Assembly: GCA_029933115.1 (NCBI GenBank)
Contig: JAOZOT010000025.1
Location: 4,329 to 12,175, forward strand
Length of the DNA: 7,847 nt
Origin: Anaerolineae bacterium
Lineage (GTDB): Bacteria > Chloroflexota > Anaerolineae > E26-bin7
Direction of reading: 5' to 3'
Every line of letters begins with the position of its first letter. The first letter of the stretch is position 1. Shown one piece after another: positions 4,028 through 7,847 of the stretch. The notes under the pieces were generated by a model. It worked only from the letters and a program-made list of their open reading frames with translations, did not search any database and had not been told where the DNA came from. Made by a program: the position numbers and the translations under genes.

Positions 4028-5402
4028 GCTGCTGCACCTGGGCGGGCCGTCGCTGTGGTACGATGAGTGCTTTTCGGCCTGGCTGGCCAAGTTGCCCCTC
4101 AGCCAACTGTTGAAAGCCACCGCCGGCGACGTCCATCCACCGCTCTATTACTTGATACTGGCCGGGTGGTGCCGAATCTTTGGTTATTCCGAGGTGGCCC
4201 TGCGCTTCCCCTCGGTGATCTTCGGCGTGACCAGCCTGTGGCTTTGGAAACGCATCGGTGAAGCCTTGCAGCTCCCCACGAAAGTTGTCTTGTTGGCCCT
4301 GGCGTTCATGGCCGTCAGCCCATCGCTGCTCTTCTACTCCCAGGAGACACGGATGTACTCACTGCTGATTGTCGCGGCGAGCCTGGCTACCCTCGGGGTC
4401 ATCCGGCAATCATGGCCTCTGCTGGTCATCGGTGGGACCGTGGCCATGTACACACACAACATAGCCTGGGTCTATCTGCTGGCCCTGGGCCTGCTGGCCC
4501 TGGCCAGGGGCTGGACCCTGCACAAGCTGGCTCTGGCAGTCGCTCTGATCGGGGTAGCCTACGTGCCTTGGGCCTATCATCTTTTCACCCAGGTGCAGGA
4601 ACTCAACGGCGGTTACTGGATTCAGCCACTCAGGTTGGGTGGAATCTTCTATAGTTTCTACCCGCTCACTTTCTTCTTTGGCCTCCCATCGTTTGCGGCC
4701 GTGCACGGCTGTTTAATCACCATCGTCCTGGTGATCATCGCTCTCTGGAAAGCCGTCAGCCATTACAAAACGACCTACCCATTGCTGATACTCTTCATAT
4801 TACCTCCAGCAGCGGCAGCAATCGTCTCTTGGCTATGGCAACCGATATACTTTTATCGCATCCTGTTGCCCATCGTGCCGGCGATGCTCTTTCTTTTCGC
4901 CTACGCCTTCCTGCAAATGCGACGGCATAACGCCATACTGCTGGCCCTATTGGTGCTGCCCCTCCTGGGCCTGGCCCTCTACCGTCAATTCGGCGACACG
5001 CGGGCGCTGCGCCAAACCGAACGGGAAAACAGCCAAGTGATCGCTGAGAATTGGCGGACAGGAGATTGCATCTTCCACATGAACGTGGGCAGCGCCATCA
5101 CAATGGGCTACTATCTGCCCGGCAAGCCACAATTTATTTGGGCCGGACCGGCGGCCATGTTCAATGGGGCACTCAGCGTAGAAACACAAAAGACCATCGG
5201 CCTCGACCGGCGCGAATTCGCGAATCTACCCGGGACCTGCCAGCGTGTCTGGCTAGTGTGGGCTGAGAACCCCCTCACCCCGCCGCACGATGAGGCCGAG
5301 CGACTGATAGCGCAGCACAACGGACGGAAATTTTACACCTTCACCAGCAACGAGTTCATTGAAGCAACCTTGTGGATTCTTGAAGGAGGAAATAGTGATT
5401 GA
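3972..5402 (+). CDS. Membrane glycosyltransferase, GT39/PMT-like (ArnT/mannosyltransferase superfamily)
   Basis: 476 aa from the TTG at 3972, which has AGGAG at 3961-3965 with a 6-base spacer. It is a polytopic membrane enzyme of the GT-C fold that moves a sugar from a polyprenyl-phosphate donor. Visible are a first helix (10-21), then the acidic first-loop motif GGPSLWYDECFSAWLAKL with D31-E32, and GDVHPPLYYLILAGW (D53, HPPLYY at 55-60). SPSLLFYSQETRMYSLL follows, the GT39-like QE-R-Y motif. Many more hydrophobic segments run to about residue 340. A soluble C-terminal domain contains NVGSAITMGYYLPG and RVWLVWAENPL. The substrate is unknown; envelope or protein glycosylation is likely. The gene is GC-rich compared with its neighbours, so it is probably cargo. 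Such enzymes on phages can change surface structures (inference). Confidence 0.85.
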   Translation: MSSTRRWFTAILLIGAGLRLLHLGGPSLWYDECFSAWLAKLPLSQLLKATAGDVHPPLYYLILAGWCRIFGYSEVALRFPSVIFGVTSLWLWKRIGEALQLPTKVVLLALAFMAVSPSLLFYSQETRMYSLLIVAASLATLGVIRQSWPLLVIGGTVAMYTHNIAWVYLLALGLLALARGWTLHKLALAVALIGVAYVPWAYHLFTQVQELNGGYWIQPLRLGGIFYSFYPLTFFFGLPSFAAVHGCLITIVLVIIALWKAVSHYKTTYPLLILFILPPAAAAIVSWLWQPIYFYRILLPIVPAMLFLFAYAFLQMRRHNAILLALLVLPLLGLALYRQFGDTRALRQTERENSQVIAENWRTGDCIFHMNVGSAITMGYYLPGKPQFIWAGPAAMFNGALSVETQKTIGLDRREFANLPGTCQRVWLVWAENPLTPPHDEAERLIAQHNGRKFYTFTSNEFIEATLWILEGGNSD

Positions 5403-5607
5403 TCTCAAACTCTTTGAACAAAGATTCATGTTGTATCTAACTGAAATCAGATCGGCCCGTAGGCTCCAACAAGCAGCTTGGGCAACCCCAGCAGATGTAG
5501 AGAAGTTAGAAGAATTTATTACGGACCTTCAAATAGCGATAAACCGCGGATGTGCTGTACTAAATGAGGCAGCGCAAAAGCTTGATGAGGTCATGCCGGA
5601 ATTCTAA
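5395..5607 (+). CDS. Small helical hypothetical protein (70 aa)
   Basis: A GTG start at 5395 is chosen because AAGGAGGA (5383-5390) lies just before it. It overlaps the glycosyltransferase stop by 8 bases (GTGATTGA). An upstream ATG at 5359 in the same frame lies within the glycosyltransferase and has no site. The product (IDLKLFEQRFMLYLTEIRSARRLQ, ATPADVEKLEEFITDLQIAI, VLNEAAQKLDEVMPEF) looks all-helical, with heptad-like hydrophobics that suggest a coiled coil or helical hairpin. There is no motif that I recognise. The ATPase gene begins 10 bases later, so it may be a replication accessory or simply share the operon. Confidence 0.65.
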   Translation: MIDLKLFEQRFMLYLTEIRSARRLQQAAWATPADVEKLEEFITDLQIAINRGCAVLNEAAQKLDEVMPEF

Positions 5608-5617
5608 AGGGACCAAT

Positions 5618-7399
5618 ATGGCTGAGCTCACCTATGAGGAAATCACCCGAGCCAAAGAATTGATACGGGCCGCCCGTCCCCTGGCCATTGACGTGTGGAT
5701 GGAATTCATAGGGCATATCCGCCAGTTTCTCTCTACAGACGATTTAATCTTATTAGAGAAATGGACCCGGGCGCGCTGGTCAGAAGATTCATTACCGTTT
5801 AATGTTCTCCTTCTTGATCTCCTCATTGGGGCTGATGACGAGAGGCTGGCAGAAATCATACGCGAGTATGAAGATGTGTGGCGCAATGGTCTATCGTGTA
5901 CCATACACGGCTTTGAATGGGGCGAACAGTGGGATTATGAAGATCACACCACCTATGACTATGAAGAAGAAGGCCACATTGAATTCATTGAAATGCCCCA
6001 ATTTATCCACCCAACTCTAGATCTGGACGATGACGGAATTGTTTATCTCTCCCAACAGCGAGCTATGAGAGAGGTACTGGGAGATGGACGAATCATTGAG
6101 GTCATGCGACCGGTTATCATCACCAGCGACCGCAGGGTTTGGCATATGCCTCATTGCAAACGCCATGATGAGATCATCCGGTTGCCTAATCGCAAAGCCA
6201 TTTGGCGTCCATTAGAGCGGGCCACAAACCGCTGGTCGCTCGCTTCCATGCAAAACTTTCTCAACAACGGAGCTACCGTCAACCCCTGGGCGCTATATTT
6301 GGACATTGAACAGATTTTCAAAAAGCGAGTATGGACACCTGATGAGGGCAATTATGTGATCTTTGCCTTATACGTGATCCTCTCTTACGTGTTTCCCGTC
6401 TTTGAAGCTGTGCCTTATCTCCACCTTTTGGGCTTGGCTGGCTCCGGCAAAACTACAGTGGCCAAGATCATGGCTCAGCTCGGGTTCAATGGCCGGATTG
6501 TGGTAGATCCTACCGAAGCGAGCTTGTTCCGTGACATTGAACAGGACCGCCCCCTAATGATCCTCGATGAGCAAGAGAACATCGGCACCCGCAAGGCAGG
6601 CCAGGAGGCCCTGGCCACCATCTTGAAGGGTGGATACAAAAAAGGATTGACGGTTCCCCGTCAGGAGAAACGCGGTGCCAAATGGGTTACAGTCAATTTC
6701 GACATCTTCTGTTGCAAGGTGATCGCCAACGTTTACGGCCTGGAAGACATCCTGGCGGATAGGGCTATCCCCGTTATCATGCGCAGAATACCCCCCGATT
6801 TGGAATCTCAATATCGGCAAGACGAGCTAACTCAAGCTGCTGTTCAGGATCTAATAGACAATCTCTATCTCTTCACTATGCTACACATGCCCAGGATCGC
6901 CGCGTTTGCGAAAAACGCCAATCATCGCTTATTCTCTGGCCGCACGAACGAAATCTTTAGTCCGCTTCTCACTCTGGCTGCTTATTTCGATATTGAATGT
7001 GACGGACGGCCGAATGACCGCGAGCTCTATCACGAACTAGCCACCACTTTGAAAATGAAGGCAGAGCAACGGCAAAGCTCGAAAATGGAGAGTCCAGAGG
7101 AGATGTTGAGACAAGCCCTTTGGAACCTACTCAATGGGGCAGAGGAAGGCGAGTTCAGCAGCCAGGAGATCGCTATAGAATTCTACGCCCTTCATACCTC
7201 TCCCCCCAATTATTTCAACGATGTCTGGCTGGGGCGTACCCTGGCCAAAATGGACATTGTGAGAGGAGAAGCTGACAAACGACGGGCTCATCATGCGGAA
7301 GAAGTCCCACATTTCGATTACCGAACCGGGGATTTACACCCAGATTGGCTGGTTAAAAAACGCTTGACTTATTATAGAATCCGCGCCGACAGGTTATGA
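5618..7399 (+). CDS. P-loop replication ATPase (DUF3631-like helicase module)
   Basis: 593 aa from ATG 5618, with AAAGGGA 5-12 bases before it. The core is a P-loop ATPase: Walker A GLAGSGKTT at 272-280, Walker B LMILDEQE with D317-E318, and ILKGGYKKG (335-343). FDIFCCKVIANV (361-372) is followed by LADRAIPVIMRR, with R382 and R389-R390 as arginine-finger candidates. RTNEIFSPLLTLAAYFD at 442-458 follows. This order matches the DUF3631-like ATPase often found in or beside primases of phages, plasmids and genomic islands (family knowledge), so a helicase or origin-remodelling role is likely (inference). Residues 1-250 are divergent, with an acidic stretch near 108-125, and I see no primase or zinc motif. 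The C-terminus is charged. The iteron region starts 18 bases after the stop, which fits a cis replication module. Confidence 0.82.
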   Translation: MAELTYEEITRAKELIRAARPLAIDVWMEFIGHIRQFLSTDDLILLEKWTRARWSEDSLPFNVLLLDLLIGADDERLAEIIREYEDVWRNGLSCTIHGFEWGEQWDYEDHTTYDYEEEGHIEFIEMPQFIHPTLDLDDDGIVYLSQQRAMREVLGDGRIIEVMRPVIITSDRRVWHMPHCKRHDEIIRLPNRKAIWRPLERATNRWSLASMQNFLNNGATVNPWALYLDIEQIFKKRVWTPDEGNYVIFALYVILSYVFPVFEAVPYLHLLGLAGSGKTTVAKIMAQLGFNGRIVVDPTEASLFRDIEQDRPLMILDEQENIGTRKAGQEALATILKGGYKKGLTVPRQEKRGAKWVTVNFDIFCCKVIANVYGLEDILADRAIPVIMRRIPPDLESQYRQDELTQAAVQDLIDNLYLFTMLHMPRIAAFAKNANHRLFSGRTNEIFSPLLTLAAYFDIECDGRPNDRELYHELATTLKMKAEQRQSSKMESPEEMLRQALWNLLNGAEEGEFSSQEIAIEFYALHTSPPNYFNDVWLGRTLAKMDIVRGEADKRRAHHAEEVPHFDYRTGDLHPDWLVKKRLTYYRIRADRL

Positions 7400-7416
7400 G
7401 TTCTCTATCCAAATAT

Positions 7417-7477
7417 CCTGTAGCACTTGGAGCACCTGTAGCAAAATCCGATTTTGCTACAGGACTACAGGTTTTTT
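7417..7477 (+). terminator. Nested hairpin with T6, probable operon terminator
   Basis: A perfect 13-bp inverted repeat (7435-7447 with 7451-7463, loop CCG) sits inside an outer pair CCTGTAG (7417-7423) and CTACAGG (7465-7471), which is followed directly by TTTTTT (7472-7477). It lies 18 bases after the ATPase stop. The arms are built from iteron units, so the same bases may serve both in terminating transcription and in binding the initiator. Confidence 0.65.
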
Positions 7478-7534
7478 CCAGATATATAAGGGCACCCTCA
7501 AAAAAAGGCATTTTTGGGTTCACGGCCTGAAGGT

Positions 7535-7571
7535 AATTAAGCCTATTTATATATAATATTTATATATATTA
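7535..7571. other. AT-rich stretch with two tandem 13-mers (possible DNA unwinding element)
   Basis: Almost all bases here are A or T. TATTTATATATAA (7544-7556) is followed immediately by TATTTATATATAT (7557-7569). Tandem AT-rich 13-mers next to initiator boxes are typical of melting sites in bacterial and plasmid origins (established knowledge); their use here is inference. Confidence 0.55.
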
Positions 7572-7734
7572 CAGTTTTCTACCTACTGATTTTTAGGTTC
7601 TGTCTGCTTTTTGCTACAGGGTGCTACAGGTTTGCTACAGGTTTGCGCCAGGATACGTATTAACATAATTTTGCTACAGGTATGTGCTACAGGATGCTAC
7701 AGGATAAGTTGACAATAACTAAAGGAAGGGGATT

Positions 7735-7847
7735 ATGTATACCCAATTCATCAACTGGTTATATACCCAATTCATCAACTGGTTAAAAGCATTTTGGATC
7801 TCGTTCAAGGTAGCTCGAAATGCACAGCGGCTTATTTTCTTGCTAGA
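7735..7847 (+). CDS. Partial gene at the window end, N-terminus with duplicated YTQFINWL
   Basis: Begins at ATG 7735 after AAAGGAAGGGG (7721-7731) and runs open to the window edge (37 codons). The product starts with two perfect copies of YTQFINWL, then KAFWISFKVARNAQRLIFLL. The mix of hydrophobic and basic residues suggests an amphipathic or membrane-associated N-terminus, but too little is present to name a family. TTGACA lies at 7709-7714, but no -10 fits upstream of this start. The position directly after the iterons would suit a replication or partition gene, without other support. Confidence 0.5.
   Translation, partial: MYTQFINWLYTQFINWLKAFWISFKVARNAQRLIFLL
7738..7785 (+). repeat. Perfect 24-bp tandem duplication
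   Basis: Bases 7738-7761 are repeated exactly at 7762-7785 with no spacer, in frame with the ATG at 7735. It doubles eight codons. The perfect identity, including every third position, points to a very recent slippage event or strong selection. Confidence 0.95.

Larger units (their letters stand above)
7417..7703. repeat. Iteron cluster: nine exact TGCTACAGG copies
   Basis: Exact copies lie at 7417-7425 and 7435-7443 (reverse orientation) and at 7455-7463, 7612-7620, 7622-7630, 7633-7641, 7672-7680, 7685-7693 and 7695-7703 (forward). A partial copy, CTACAGG, is at 7465-7471 and a degenerate one, TGCGCCAGG, at 7644-7652. In the group 7612-7652 the copies start 10, 11 and 11 bases apart, about one helical turn, so bound proteins would line up on one face. 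This is the usual design of iterons bound by plasmid or phage replication initiators. The cluster lies directly downstream of the replication ATPase. Confidence 0.85.
7417..7703. other. Candidate iteron-type replication origin
   Basis: This roughly 290-base segment combines iterons on both sides, a strong dyad (7435-7463), an AT-rich stretch (7535-7571) with two tandem 13-mers (7544-7556 and 7557-7569), and no protein-coding potential. Iterons plus an adjacent AT-rich melting region next to a replication ATPase is the standard layout of an iteron origin. I find no clear DnaA box. The initiator that binds the iterons is not identified: it could be the ATPase's divergent N-terminus, one of the small regulators, or the gene starting at 7735. 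A regulatory array is the alternative. A possible -10 hexamer, CATAAT at 7664-7669, lies within it. Confidence 0.65.

Noticed and set aside
7494..7519. Second terminator (ACCC...AAAAA / TTTTT...GGGT)
   Set aside because: The stem is interrupted and mostly A-T, with no U-tract after it.
7417..7703. CRISPR array
   Set aside because: The repeat unit is only 9 bases, spacing is irregular and both orientations occur; this fits iterons and not CRISPR.
7709..7714. TTGACA as -35 of a promoter for the gene at 7735
   Set aside because: A -10 at normal spacing would fall on the ATG itself and exclude the ribosome site; no suitable hexamer lies there.
1..7847. tRNA, rRNA, riboswitch and transposase genes
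   Set aside because: I saw no cloverleaf, rRNA-like sequence, known riboswitch core or transposase motif; the duplicated segments lack terminal inverted repeats and target duplications.

Overview
The window reads as part of a bacterial mobile element (phage, plasmid-like prophage or integrative element). Every gene I can support is on the + strand. The genes are short and tightly packed, many overlap by 4 to about 60 bases, and phage-type genes (solitary cytosine methyltransferase, small phage-type protein, replication ATPase) sit among unrelated cargo. The host cannot be proved from the sequence. The glycosyltransferase and the general style resemble Chloroflexota (Anaerolineae-like) genomes, but that is an impression from recall.

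Layout. (1) 106-495: a small protein with two tandem excisionase/MerR-like DNA-binding units, closed by a strong intrinsic terminator (535-571). (2) 578-683: a regulatory region with a consensus sigma70 promoter (TTGACA-17-TATAAT), a 17-bp inverted repeat covering its -35 element and a second palindrome at the transcription start. It drives a winged-helix regulator (693-971), and probably the whole downstream run to about 7399, since I see no convincing terminator in between. (3) 988-2369: a rearranged cassette region. A small CxxC protein, a truncated hydrolase start fused to the tail of a second regulator copy, an unknown 136-aa protein, and an intact YdjM-like membrane hydrolase (PF04307 type). 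(4) 2314-3507: a CxxC/CxxC mini-protein, a compact C5-cytosine methyltransferase with a second recognisable phage reading frame overprinted on it in the +1 frame, and a phage-type 104-aa protein. (5) 3518-5402: a one-helix membrane peptide, a zinc-ribbon peptide, a two-helix membrane peptide and a GT39/PMT-like membrane glycosyltransferase, each overlapping the next. (6) 5395-7399: a small helical protein and a 593-aa P-loop ATPase of the kind attached to plasmid and phage primases (DUF3631-like). (7) 7400-7734: a non-coding segment with nine exact TGCTACAGG iterons, a nested hairpin and two tandem AT-rich 13-mers, which looks like an iteron-type replication origin. (8) 7735 to the window end: the start of a further gene with a perfect 24-bp in-frame tandem duplication.

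Taken together, the regulators (1, 2) probably control an early/replication operon whose product (the ATPase) acts with the iteron origin next to its 3' end. The methyltransferase probably marks or protects the element's DNA. The membrane hydrolase and the glycosyltransferase look like GC-rich cargo that could alter the host envelope. The main points for a second look are the overprinted methyltransferase frame, the iteron origin and the chimeric duplicated cassette.
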